DNA of 18,144 bases, from positions 1 through 18,144 of the forward strand of contig JAILNY010000162.1 in assembly GCA_024691105.1 (NCBI GenBank). Reading direction: 5' to 3'. Below are positions 1 through 5,925 of the stretch, one piece after another. Source of the DNA: Treponema sp. (lineage in GTDB: Bacteria; Spirochaetota; Spirochaetia; Treponematales; Treponemataceae). A program made the translations under genes and the position numbers. How positions within the stretch are numbered: the stretch's first letter is position 1; each line of letters opens with the position of its first letter. Below the pieces are notes generated by a model that worked only from the letters and a program-made list of their open reading frames with translations, did not search any database and was not told the origin of the DNA.

Positions 1-91
1 TTATGAGGTTGTCGAAAATCCTGCTTGTAAGAAGATCCGGCTTGGTTTTACTGATGCTGAGATTGACGCTTTGCTTAAAAAAATTGAATAG
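1..91 (+). CDS. 3' end of an upstream phage gene (partial)
   Basis: An open frame enters from the left edge in phase 2 and ends at TAG 89-91, giving 29 visible residues. They end in a charged helix-like stretch (TDAEIDALLKKIE). The stop overlaps the AGGAG ribosome site (90-94) of the variable-protein gene that follows 12 bases later, so the two are probably co-transcribed. Position suggests a tail or structural accessory gene, but the fragment is too short to assign. Confidence 0.6.
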   Translation, partial: YEVVENPACKKIRLGFTDAEIDALLKKIE

Positions 92-103
92 GAGTTTTGA
101 AAT

Positions 104-1306
104 ATGGCTTTAAAACTTTGGGCTGATGGAGTTGATGACGCCTCGGTTGCTACTATTCCGGAAAACGGAAATTTTAAATGTGTGGGTTCTTCTTACCTGG
201 TAAAGAAGGATCCTTTTGCTTATTCTGAGAATAAATTGATTCTCAAAGATGGCTTTGCGGTTGATTTGTATGATGGCGTTGCATGGCGACAGATTACAAA
301 TAGAGCTTCGATTGAGTTTGATCCAGCAGAGAATCTTGATACTGGTGATACTTTGCAGCATGGTAAGGATTACTATGTTTATATCACTTTGACAGGTTCT
401 ACTATTGCGATTGTGGTTTCTTTGAATTCTACTTATCCGGACGGATTCAATGCTAATAATAGCCGCAAGATTGGTGGATTCCATGTTGGCCATATCAGAA
501 AAGTTTCTGATGACGGCTTGTGGGTTCCTATTGATTCTGCAGGTAATAAGTTTGGTTCTTCTGGTACTAAGTGGCAGGATAACGTTGCTACTGGTATTGT
601 TCCTAACAGTGTTTGGGATATGAAAAATCGTCCTAAGATAATTGTTCCTGGTATGGTTAAAATTAATGAAAACTTGTGGGAAGGTATTTATATTCCTTCT
701 GTTGATGAAGCCATTACATTTATGGCCGGCACTAACGGTCTTTCTGTTGCAGAAGGTAAGCTCAAGATTGCTTATGGTGAACTTCCTGCTACTGGTACTG
801 AGGGCTTGAATCAGTTTAACTTTAATGAGCTTGCAGCTCGTCAGGGCTTGCGCCTTTTGTCTTATGATGAATGGTTGCAGGGTGCTTTCGGCTCTCCTCA
901 GGGCGAAGATGGTTCAAATAACTACGGATGGACTAAGACTACTAACACGGCAAGATGCCGCACTGGTTGTCAAGTTGATCCTTCTACAGGCGAATTTGAC
1001 AATGTTAATGGTGTAAAGCCTTATGCTATTTCGGCTAAGAACGTTGTTGATTGCGCTGGTAACGTTTCAGAATGGACTAAGACATTCTCACTTGATTTCA
1101 GTTCTACTAGCTGGAACTGGCAGAATGTTCTCGGTGCTAATCAGGGTCAGGCTTATCTCCCTAACAGTGGTGGTTTGCGTGCGTTGCGTTGCGGTTACTA
1201 CTGGAACGATGGCGTGCGTTGCGGTCCTCGCACGGTCGATGGCGGCGTCAGCCCGTGGGACGTGCACACGAGCATCGGTACGCGGCTCGGCTGTGATTCG
1301 CTTTAG
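104..1306 (+). CDS. DGR variable protein (C-type-lectin/FGE-like fold, phage tail tip or receptor-binding type)
   Basis: A 400-residue protein diversified by the adjacent retroelement. ATG 104 has AGGAG nine bases upstream. Residues 1-150 are beta-rich and look like a virion-attachment domain. Residues about 195-400 resemble the formylglycine-generating-enzyme/C-type-lectin fold of DGR targets: LRLLSYDEWLQGAFG near 250, the hallmark CAGNVSEW near 320, and an Arg/Gly/Trp-rich end LRALRCG...RLGCD. Residues 355-398 are encoded by the variable repeat. Thirteen codons there differ from the template, mostly Asn codons (AAC/AAT) changed to Tyr, Asp, Gly, Val, Ser or His, while the Trp, Gly, Cys and Pro scaffold is unchanged. 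By analogy with the Bordetella phage Mtd protein it probably binds host receptors; that is inference. A cell-surface display protein is the alternative. The stop codon lies inside the target hairpin. Confidence 0.93.
   Translation: MALKLWADGVDDASVATIPENGNFKCVGSSYLVKKDPFAYSENKLILKDGFAVDLYDGVAWRQITNRASIEFDPAENLDTGDTLQHGKDYYVYITLTGSTIAIVVSLNSTYPDGFNANNSRKIGGFHVGHIRKVSDDGLWVPIDSAGNKFGSSGTKWQDNVATGIVPNSVWDMKNRPKIIVPGMVKINENLWEGIYIPSVDEAITFMAGTNGLSVAEGKLKIAYGELPATGTEGLNQFNFNELAARQGLRLLSYDEWLQGAFGSPQGEDGSNNYGWTKTTNTARCRTGCQVDPSTGEFDNVNGVKPYAISAKNVVDCAGNVSEWTKTFSLDFSSTSWNWQNVLGANQGQAYLPNSGGLRALRCGYYWNDGVRCGPRTVDGGVSPWDVHTSIGTRLGCDSL
1166..1298 (+). repeat. DGR variable repeat (VR)
   Basis: Aligned to the template at a constant offset of 583 bases (1166 pairs with 1749). 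Over 133 bp there are 15 differences, all at template A: eleven A-to-G, three A-to-T and one A-to-C by my reading, at 1170, 1188, 1196, 1199, 1208, 1218, 1238, 1244, 1245, 1247, 1248, 1251, 1259, 1265 and 1272. No C, G or T of the template is changed. The last 26 bases (1273-1298) are identical and GC-rich, as expected for the initiation-of-mutagenic-homing end. All changes are non-synonymous, affecting 13 codons. Confidence 0.96.
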
Positions 1307-1313
1307 CGAATCA
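1294..1313 (+). promoter_or_regulatory. DGR target-site hairpin/cruciform at the VR 3' end
   Basis: A perfect 8-bp stem (TGATTCGC at 1294-1301 with GCGAATCA at 1306-1313) and a 4-base TTTA loop overlap the VR 3' end and contain the stop codon. In the Bordetella phage DGR, a hairpin/cruciform with an 8-bp stem and 4-base loop just after VR is needed for efficient retrohoming. The geometry here matches. The template copy loses identity at exactly 1882 and lacks the hairpin, consistent with a mark for the recipient repeat. Confidence 0.8.
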
Positions 1314-1351
1314 TCTGTTTTCTGATTCTCTGGAACTCTGGTTTTTCCGGT

Positions 1352-1738
1352 ATGGAAGAGACATCTAAAGAGAAAGATAAAGCTAAGTTTCCGCCAGGAG
1401 ACGTGCGGAACTTAGCTTTATTCAGAAAGTTTGAGGATTTTATAATTTATTTTGAGCCTATAGTTGAAAAGTTTCCGCATTATGAACATTTTGCCCTGGA
1501 AACAGATATTAAAAACTGTTTGCATCGCACAATGGAACTCATAATCAAAACTAATCGAAGCTCCAGAAAACTGGAAGGTTGGTATCATATAGATACTGAG
1601 TTTGAAGTCATAAGATTTTATATCCGGTTTGCTTATGCTAAAGGCTCAAAATACCTTTCATCTCATAGCTATGAGACAGCTTCAAAGAAGATGAAAGAAT
1701 TAGGCTGCATCCTGGGCGGTCTGATAAAAAACAGGTAA
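1352..1738 (+). CDS. avd: DGR accessory variability determinant (Avd), four-helix-bundle protein
   Basis: A 128-residue, basic, almost entirely helical protein of the Avd (S23-protein-like four-helix bundle) family. Avd forms a pentameric barrel that binds the DGR reverse transcriptase and template RNA and is required for cDNA synthesis. Family features are the early aromatic FRKFEDFIIYFEPIVEKFPHYE (about residues 25-46), a central RSSRKLEGWYHIDTEFEVIRFYIRFAY (70-95), and the end SHSYETASKKMKELGCILGGLIKNR, a standard Avd C-terminus. ATG 1352 begins 45 bases after the variable gene with only a weak ribosome site, so it may depend on read-through. The template repeat starts 10 bases after its stop, the usual target-avd-TR-RT order. 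Confidence 0.9.
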   Translation: MEETSKEKDKAKFPPGDVRNLALFRKFEDFIIYFEPIVEKFPHYEHFALETDIKNCLHRTMELIIKTNRSSRKLEGWYHIDTEFEVIRFYIRFAYAKGSKYLSSHSYETASKKMKELGCILGGLIKNR

Positions 1739-1748
1739 CTAATGAAAA

Positions 1749-1881
1749 AGTGATGGTTTGCGTGCGTTGCATTGCGGTAACAACTGGAACAATGGCGTGC
1801 ATTGCGGTCCTCGCACGGTCAATGGCAACAACAACCCGTGGAACGTGAACACGAACATCGGTACGCGGCTCGGCTGTGATT
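1749..1881 (+). repeat. DGR template repeat (TR)
   Basis: The non-coding donor copy of the VR, lying between avd and the reverse transcriptase. It has 31 adenines in 133 bases, 15 of which are substituted in VR. The adenines cluster in AAC/AAT/CAT codons of the corresponding reading frame (for example the run at 1827-1834), so mutagenesis changes first and second codon positions and cannot create most stop codons. In known DGRs this segment is transcribed as RNA and reverse-transcribed with adenine-specific errors before replacing VR. Confidence 0.96.
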
Positions 1882-2070
1882 TAGCTAGAAGAATTAACTG
1901 AGGTTTGAATGTTTACGGACTTCAAATCGTGATTGCTTCAAAAAGAAGTTTGAATCAGATTAGTTATCTACGGTTTTTTTATACAAAAAAAACTGAAATT
2001 TTACGCTGGTGGGAAGATTTGCGAATCTTCCCACTTTTATAATAAATAACAAAGAAGGTTTTGCTTAAAA
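1882..2070 (+). ncRNA. DGR RNA spacer between TR and reverse transcriptase
   Basis: 189 bases with no gene. In characterised DGRs the RNA downstream of TR primes cDNA synthesis and binds Avd-RT. Visible structure: TTTGAA 1904-1909 pairs with TTCAAA 1921-1926, and a perfect 11-bp stem pairs 2009-2019 with 2024-2034 around a TGCG loop followed by TTTTA. The second hairpin could be a terminator or attenuator ahead of RT, or the 3' boundary of the template RNA. RNA ends are not determinable from sequence. Confidence 0.6.
2009..2038 (+). terminator. Terminator-like hairpin between TR RNA and RT
   Basis: A perfect 11-bp stem GTGGGAAGATT/AATCTTCCCAC with a 4-base TGCG loop is followed by TTTTA. Its position 37 bases before the RT start suggests it bounds the template RNA and limits RT expression. 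The T-run is short, so termination may be partial. Confidence 0.6.
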
Positions 2071-3069
2071 ATGTTAGACAACGTATTTGAGGATATTTGC
2101 AGCTTTGACAATTTGCTTGATGCTTTTTACACCGTATCATCTGAGCATAAATTCAAGCCTGCATCTTTAAGGTTTTATTATCACCTGGAAGAGAATCTGA
2201 TTGAATTGCAGAATGAATTATTGTGGGGTTTATACAAGCTGGGTGATTTTTATACTTTTATCAGATACGAGCCTAAAAGAAGAGAAATAAATGCGCTGCC
2301 ATATCGTGATAGGGTGGTGCAGTCTGCAATCTGTAACATAATTGAGCCGGAAATTAAAAAGACTTTTATCCATGACAGCTATGCCTGCATAACTGGTAAA
2401 GGCGCGCTGAAAGCTGCAAATAGAGTAAGTTACTTTATGGGTAAAGCCGGCAATTATTTTTATTTAAAATGCGACATTACAAAATATTTTAATAATGTTG
2501 ATCTGGATATTGCTTTTGAATTGTACAAGAGGCATATATCAGATGTCAGGACGCTTAATCTGATTTATCAGATATTGCATAAGGATAATCCGGAAAAAGG
2601 AATTAAAATCGGTAACAGATTAAGCCAGCTGACAGCGAATCTATACCTGAATGAGCTTGATAGATTCGTAAAACATAATTTAAAAATAAAATACTATGTG
2701 CGCTATATGGACGATTTTATTCTGCTGGGTACAAAAGCAGAGCTGAAACGCGCATTAAAAGAAATCGAAGCATTTTTAAGGGATGTACTACATCTGGAGC
2801 TTAATAGCAAAACAACGATTGATCAGTGTGTTAAGGGCTTGGAGTTTGTCGGATATATAATCTATCCTAAAGGTAAAGTGATTAAAAAGCAAACTATCAA
2901 CAGAACACGTCGCTTTGTAAGTTCTTACTTAAAAGGTAATGTCGATGATGCTTCTTTCTGCCGGAGCATGGGCAGTATTTGTGGCCATGCAGTTTGCACT
3001 GATAATTATATGTTTTACGTCCGGCAGCTGCTGAGAGTTATTCGGCATCTTCTGAATGTTGAGACGTAA
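2071..3069 (+). CDS. DGR-type reverse transcriptase
   Basis: A 332-residue reverse transcriptase that copies TR RNA into adenine-mutagenised cDNA. RT motifs are in order: RRxINALPYRDRVVQ near 70-86; first catalytic Asp in YLKCDITKYFNNVD (Asp135); IGNRLSQLTANLYLNELD at 180-197; YMDD at 212-215 with both metal-binding Asp; and a thumb with LELNSKTTI and GLEFVGYII. The IGxxxSQ motif at 180-186, in place of the QGxxxSP of retroviral and many bacterial RTs, is the DGR signature. ATG 2071 follows GAAGG. No fused domain is present. The 3' end overlaps by 32 bases the end of the convergent gene 3038-3265. Confidence 0.96.
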   Translation: MLDNVFEDICSFDNLLDAFYTVSSEHKFKPASLRFYYHLEENLIELQNELLWGLYKLGDFYTFIRYEPKRREINALPYRDRVVQSAICNIIEPEIKKTFIHDSYACITGKGALKAANRVSYFMGKAGNYFYLKCDITKYFNNVDLDIAFELYKRHISDVRTLNLIYQILHKDNPEKGIKIGNRLSQLTANLYLNELDRFVKHNLKIKYYVRYMDDFILLGTKAELKRALKEIEAFLRDVLHLELNSKTTIDQCVKGLEFVGYIIYPKGKVIKKQTINRTRRFVSSYLKGNVDDASFCRSMGSICGHAVCTDNYMFYVRQLLRVIRHLLNVET

Positions 3070-3265
3070 TGCCTGGATATTTGTGTACAAGCATATCAAT
3101 AATAAATTTAGAGGTTGTTGCGTAGCCGGCAGCTTTGGCGTTTGCTTTCAACTGTTCCAGCTCTTCCGGTTGTCCTGAAACTGCAATAGAAGCTCTTTTT
3201 ATTCCTGTTGGTTTACGGCCGCCGCCGTGGTAGCCGTAACCGGTGTATTTTTTCTCTTTTTCCAT
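3038..3265 (-). CDS. Small ribbon-helix-helix-like protein
   Basis: 75 residues. A basic, Gly/Lys/Tyr-rich N-terminus (MEKEKKYTGYGYHGGGRKPTG) precedes RASIAVSGQPEELEQLKANAK and a TTSKFIIDMLVHKYPG helix. The strand-helix-helix order with RxSIxVSG is typical of Arc/MetJ-type DNA-binding proteins or small phage regulators; the assignment rests on pattern alone. It is the last gene of the leftward operon, starting 2 bases after the stop of the split gene at 3268, with an AGAGG ribosome site inside that gene. Its 3' end overlaps the convergent RT gene by 32 bases. Confidence 0.7.
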   Translation of the reverse strand: MEKEKKYTGYGYHGGGRKPTGIKRASIAVSGQPEELEQLKANAKAAGYATTSKFIIDMLVHKYPGITSQHSEDAE

Positions 3266-3267
3266 TT

Positions 3268-3513
3268 TTAATTTTCCTCTACAGAAATAAAAATATAATC
3301 CTCTTCCGGTTTGTAATTTTCAGGTAATTCAAGTTCATTTACATTTACAAGATAACCGAATCCACCAATTTTTCCATACAAAACTAAATCAACTGACTTA
3401 TCGGAATTTTCATAATCTCGTTGATGATGAATACAATAATTATATGCGGCAGGATTTGTTAAAGCATCCGTTTTCCAATGATTACCTGTTATTTTTTTTC
3501 CACCAATCTTCGA
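3268..3513 (-). pseudogene. Out-of-frame C-terminal half of the preceding leftward gene
   Basis: An open frame of 81 codons has no ATG, GTG or TTG start but reads like real protein (NHWKTDALTNPAAYNYCIHH, then VDLVLYGKIGGFGYLVNV and LELPENYKPEEDYIFISVEEN). It begins where the 115-residue gene 3482-3829 ends. Removing one base from the T8 tract at 3492-3499 (A8 on the coding strand) joins the two into one protein of about 185 residues. It is therefore a frameshifted gene, a sequencing homopolymer error, or a gene expressed through slippage. Its stop lies 2 bases before the next start, normal operon spacing, which supports the longer frame as the ancestral gene. Confidence 0.6.
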
Positions 3514-3829
3514 TTACAATTGTATTACCCTGCAAATAACCTTTTATAATTTTTAATTCTCTATTTGCAAGGCATGAAGATTTAAGCTCAGTTTCGGGAT
3601 AACGATTGTTAATTTTACCACCGTTATAGATTAAACAAAATTGTTGTTTTGTTATTCCAAAAAGTTCTATTTCACCACTCATAACTTGATTATAATAGCC
3701 GCGCATCCTATCTCTTGCGTGATAATCAGAAAAAGAGATAAGAATACAATCGCTCTGCGGAAGATTTTTAAATTTCATAAAATAATAACATTTTTCCAGA
3801 GTGTCCATTACAATCATAAATCGCTTCAT
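3482..3829 (-). CDS. Hypothetical phage protein, N-terminal part of a frame-disrupted gene
   Basis: 115 residues, not recognised. It starts MKRFMIVMDTLEKCYYFMKF and contains LISFSDYHARDRMRGYYNQV and a basic WWKKNNR end reached only because of the frame change at the A8 tract (3492-3499). It is visibly AT-rich. The start lies 4 bases after the stop of 3834-4163, with a GAGG-type site in that gene's end. The two neighbours are similarly small and AT-rich, suggesting a cassette of accessory (moron-like) genes. No catalytic motif is visible. Confidence 0.6.
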   Translation of the reverse strand: MKRFMIVMDTLEKCYYFMKFKNLPQSDCILISFSDYHARDRMRGYYNQVMSGEIELFGITKQQFCLIYNGGKINNRYPETELKSSCLANRELKIIKGYLQGNTIVIEDWWKKNNR

Positions 3830-3833
3830 AATT

Positions 3834-4163
3834 TTATTCCTCCTGAATGCCTGCGTCTTTTAATATTGTGCAAGCTGTTTCTTCTGAAATATGAAAATTT
3901 TTTTGCAAAACTCTTGATGCTAGTTCAAAATCTATACTGTCTTTATTTTCTTTAAGAAAATTTCTAGTCCTATTCAATTCTCGTGTTCTTTTTCTTTTAA
4001 AGACTGTGCATTTTTTATCATAAATTGACCATGCCTCAAGATAACTTTTAGACATTGCTAAAACTGAACATCCATTGCTTATTAAGTAGGAATCAGTTTC
4101 TAATTTTTCCAAAGTGATAACATCATTTTTATACCCGATTGTTGTTTTATGTAAAAGTTCCAT
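3834..4163 (-). CDS. Hypothetical protein
   Basis: 109 residues, not recognised. The N-terminal half is strand-rich (VITLEKLETDSYLISNG). The middle is strongly basic (KRKRTRELNRTRNFLKENKD), and the C-terminus is an amphipathic helical segment ISEETACTILKDAGIQEE. ATG 4163 follows a good AGGAGG site about 11 bases upstream. It sits in the leftward operon driven from the promoter near 4900. A DNA- or RNA-binding role is possible from the basic centre but unsupported by any motif. Confidence 0.65.
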   Translation of the reverse strand: MELLHKTTIGYKNDVITLEKLETDSYLISNGCSVLAMSKSYLEAWSIYDKKCTVFKRKRTRELNRTRNFLKENKDSIDFELASRVLQKNFHISEETACTILKDAGIQEE

Positions 4164-4188
4164 TTTTCATTCCTCCTGAATATTTTTT

Positions 4189-4208
4189 AGCTGGCATTGC
4201 CGCCAGCT
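4189..4208 (-). repeat. Intergenic hairpin in the leftward operon
   Basis: A 7-bp perfect inverted repeat (AGCTGGC 4189-4195, GCCAGCT 4202-4208) lies between two genes. On the transcribed strand no T-run follows, so it is more likely an RNA-stability or processing hairpin than a terminator. Confidence 0.45.
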
Positions 4209-4215
4209 TTGGGAG

Positions 4216-4461
4216 TTATTCCCAGTCGCGCTTTGGCTTTGTTGTGCTGCCGGCGCGGAAGGTTAGAGCGAAGCTCCAGCGGTCAGGCTGGAGGTATTCG
4301 CGGCCGTCTGAATCAGTGTAGATTTTTGCACGGCGTTTTTCGTTGTCGTAGTTTATAAGGGCGGTCTTAGCAGTTCTGGATAGAACTGTAAGCTCAAAAA
4401 TGCAGTTATGATCTCCGATTGATCTTGTGTAGTAAGTTGTGTTTGCTTTGATTTTTTCCAT
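4216..4461 (-). CDS. Hypothetical small protein, phage/plasmid accessory type
   Basis: 81 residues with the pattern YYTRSIGDHNCIFELTVLSRTAKTALI followed by RRAKIYTDSDGREYLQP. Small proteins with this SIGDxxCxF...VxxRTAKT arrangement are, as far as I recall, common in phage and plasmid accessory regions without a known function. The fold looks all-beta. ATG 4461 has GAGGAG about 10 bases upstream. GC content is higher than in the genes to its left, so this part of the operon may have a different origin. Confidence 0.7.
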   Translation of the reverse strand: MEKIKANTTYYTRSIGDHNCIFELTVLSRTAKTALINYDNEKRRAKIYTDSDGREYLQPDRWSFALTFRAGSTTKPKRDWE

Positions 4462-4482
4462 GATTTGTTCTCCTCTTTTAAT

Positions 4483-4500
4483 CCAGGGCTTTCGCCCTGG
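4483..4500 (-). repeat. Intergenic GAAA-tetraloop hairpin
   Basis: CCAGGGC/GCCCTGG form a perfect 7-bp stem. On the transcribed (minus) strand the loop is GAAA, a stable GNRA tetraloop. There is no following T-run. It lies between the genes at 4509 and 4461 and probably protects or separates mRNA segments. Confidence 0.5.
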
Positions 4501-4508
4501 CAGCTGGT

Positions 4509-4847
4509 TTAGCAGTTAATTCCGACAATCATCGGCATTCTTGTTTCAAGGCCGGTGTACTGTGTGAACACTGGCTGTAACATATCGCAGTAAACATCGT
4601 TGATTTCGTTTACTACTTTTCTTGAAAACTCCCATGTTTTCTTTGAAAGTCTGTCGCGGCAGAATTTCATTGTGTAGGTGTCTGTAGGATCAAGAGAGAT
4701 TAAAACCCTGTTGATGCTATGGCAGTTTCTTCCGATTTTGAATGAAAGCTCATTCTTTGTGATAATGAAGTCTTTTGCTCCGGTCATCATTGCGAAGCGG
4801 CGACCTCCCAGCTGTCTCAGAATTGTTTCGGCGATTTCCTGATTCAT
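4509..4847 (-). CDS. Conserved hypothetical phage protein (LRQLGGxRFxxMTGAK type)
   Basis: 112 residues from ATG 4847, chosen over the upstream in-frame start at 4886 because AAGGAG sits at the right distance before 4847. It contains ILRQLGGRRFAMMTGAKDF, then FKIGRN, a strand region LISLDPTDTYTMKFCRD, and YCDMLQPVFTQYTGLETRM. I recognise the layout as a widespread small phage/plasmid protein of unknown function found in early regions. It is the first gene after the promoter at 4892-4920, so its expression should be strong. Confidence 0.75.
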   Translation of the reverse strand: MNQEIAETILRQLGGRRFAMMTGAKDFIITKNELSFKIGRNCHSINRVLISLDPTDTYTMKFCRDRLSKKTWEFSRKVVNEINDVYCDMLQPVFTQYTGLETRMPMIVGINC

Positions 4848-4891
4848 ATTGTGTCTCCTTGTTACAGGGCTTTTCGCTCCTGACAATTATT

Positions 4892-4920
4892 AATATATCA
4901 TTGTATTTGTAAAAAGTCAA
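4892..4920 (-). promoter_or_regulatory. Leftward promoter P3
   Basis: On the minus strand, TTGACT (4915-4920) and TATATT (4892-4897) are separated by 17 bases, a near-consensus sigma-70-type promoter. It lies 45 bases before the start codon at 4847 and would drive 4847 down to 3038. Confidence 0.75.
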
Positions 4921-4944
4921 TACAAAAAACAAAAAACGTTTAAA

Positions 4945-4975
4945 AAAAACACAATTATTTTTCAGGTGTGTTTTT
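4945..4975 (-). terminator. Second terminator-like hairpin upstream of P3
   Basis: AAAAACACA (4945-4953) and TGTGTTTTT (4967-4975) form a 9-bp stem. On the minus strand it ends in T8, typical of an intrinsic terminator. It would block read-through into P3's operon. Confidence 0.5.
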
Positions 4976-5081
4976 ATGTCTTTTTATGGTCTTAAAATGT
5001 GGCGAAAAACGCTTAAAATAGGGGTTTTTAGGGGTGTTTTAGCAGTCGGTAATGATATTTGTCGATTGAGTGTAAAAAGAC

Positions 5082-5124
5082 GCGTCAGAAGCCAGATTTT
5101 AACGGTTTTAGGACTTTCTGACGC
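5082..5124 (-). terminator. Terminator after the 5143-5679 operon
   Basis: A perfect 9-bp inverted repeat (GCGTCAGAA 5082-5090, TTCTGACGC 5116-5124) has a 25-base loop. On the minus strand it is followed by GTCTTTTT. It lies just past the stop at 5143. The rest of 4921-5142 holds no gene. Confidence 0.6.
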
Positions 5125-5142
5125 TAATCTTCGGCGTTTTTT

Positions 5143-5358
5143 TTAGGCTGCTATCAGCTGATTATGAATTTTATCAAGTTTGATATTACAATCATCCAGC
5201 TGCTCGCCTATGCGATGCAGAGTTGAGTTTTTAATTTCTGCATTGCCTTTGTCTGTGAATACCAGAAGCAAATCGGCGAGGGCGGAAATTTCACTTTGTA
5301 CCTGATCTAAGGTTTCAAGGGCTTCAATCTGTGATTCTGTAAGGTTTTTATTCGGCAT
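5143..5358 (-). CDS. Hypothetical small helical protein
   Basis: 71 residues, acidic and almost wholly helical (SQIEALETLDQVQSEISALADLLLVF... LHRIGEQLDDCNIKLDKIHNQL), with heptad-like Leu/Ile spacing that suggests a coiled coil or helical bundle. ATG 5358 has AAGGAG eight or so bases upstream. It lies 15 bases after the stop of 5374-5679 and ends at the terminator. Unrecognised; small coiled-coil proteins in this position are often regulators or host-takeover factors, but that is only analogy. Confidence 0.7.
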   Translation of the reverse strand: MPNKNLTESQIEALETLDQVQSEISALADLLLVFTDKGNAEIKNSTLHRIGEQLDDCNIKLDKIHNQLIAA

Positions 5359-5373
5359 CTTTGTGTCTCCTTG

Positions 5374-5679
5374 TTATTGTATTATGGCGATTTTCTTTAA
5401 GCTCTGGAGTGCTTCGGCGGCTTGCAATCCAAAGAGGCGCGGAAAAATTGCGCTCTGCGGGTTCATCTTTTGCAGCTCGTGGACCAGGATCCGCGGCGTG
5501 ATGTTTACTTTCTTGGGTTGAATCTGCCAGACAAAGCCGTCGTTTGTAAGTATCGGCTTAGGCAGCAGGGAACTAACCGGAATTGCCTGAACTCTGAGGC
5601 CGTCCGGGTAGATTTCCTGAACGATAATTGCGTGCAGCTCATCGGCGAGCTGCTGCATTGTTTTTAGTTGATTCTGCAT
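5374..5679 (-). CDS. Hypothetical protein
   Basis: 101 residues, not recognised. A helical N-terminus (LKTMQQLADELHAIIVQEIYPDG) is followed by strands (VQAIPVSSLLPKPILTNDGFVWQIQP) and a hydrophobic C-terminal helix (FGLQAAEALQSLKKIAIIQ). ATG 5679 has a strong CAGGAGG site. It is the first protein gene after the structured leader RNA at 5720-5918, so its transcription may depend on read-through of the terminator-like stem there. Confidence 0.7.
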   Translation of the reverse strand: MQNQLKTMQQLADELHAIIVQEIYPDGLRVQAIPVSSLLPKPILTNDGFVWQIQPKKVNITPRILVHELQKMNPQSAIFPRLFGLQAAEALQSLKKIAIIQ

Positions 5680-5719
5680 TGTTGCCTCCTGAATCTGTTT
5701 TTCCTTCCGGCGGCTTTAA

Positions 5720-5918
5720 AATAAAAAGAGCCGGACTATTGTACAACAGTTTAGGATGACTTTCGTCAGGTAAACGTCCAAAAGCCTCGCGGTCTTTTGA
5801 TAGTCCGGCTCAAATTTGCAATGCAGGATTTATGCACGGATATAGTCCGGGCATAAAAAAAAAGACCTGACAAGTTCATTTGAACGTTACCTGGAAAAAA
5901 ATCTAAAACTGTTGTACA
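5720..5918 (-). ncRNA. Structured small RNA or regulatory leader ending in a terminator-like stem
   Basis: Transcription from the promoter at 5924-5952 would start near 5917 going left. The RNA ends in a perfect 12-bp stem, GAGCCGGACTAT (5811-5800) with ATAGTCCGGCTC (5739-5728), followed by TTTTTATTTT. Between the arms are two hairpins (5757-5768 and 5779-5799). A second copy of the 5' arm, CCGGACTAT at 5850-5842, could compete for the 3' arm. The 5' end (5905-5918) is complementary to 5741-5754 in 13 of 14 bases. It is thus a small RNA or an attenuator leader with alternative folds. No family is recognised. Confidence 0.6.
5728..5739 (-). terminator. 3' arm and T-run of the 12-bp terminator stem
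   Basis: This is the 3' arm of the 12-bp stem paired with 5800-5811. On the minus strand it is followed immediately by TTTTTATTTT. The long 60-base insert between the arms is unusual for a simple terminator and suggests conditional formation. Confidence 0.6.
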
Positions 5919-5925
5919 GTTTTAG
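5903..5925. promoter_or_regulatory. Inverted repeat at the leftward start site (possible operator)
   Basis: CTAAAACTG and CAGTTTTAG flank a 5-base centre and abut the -10 and expected start site of the 5924-5952 promoter. It may be a repressor site on DNA or a 5' hairpin in the RNA. Confidence 0.5.

Noticed and set aside
110..493. 127-codon leftward frame inside the variable gene
   Set aside because: Antisense shadow of a well-supported gene, with no ribosome site or protein-like pattern.
1023..1325. 100-codon second frame through the VR
   Set aside because: Low-complexity Val/Arg/Cys content caused by reading the VR out of phase; the 104-1306 frame carries the lectin-like hallmarks.
5720..5918. 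Retron msr-msd or tracrRNA for the structured region
   Set aside because: No retron-type RT or Cas gene lies nearby, and the only RT is plainly DGR-type with its own template. The stems do not follow msr/msd layout.
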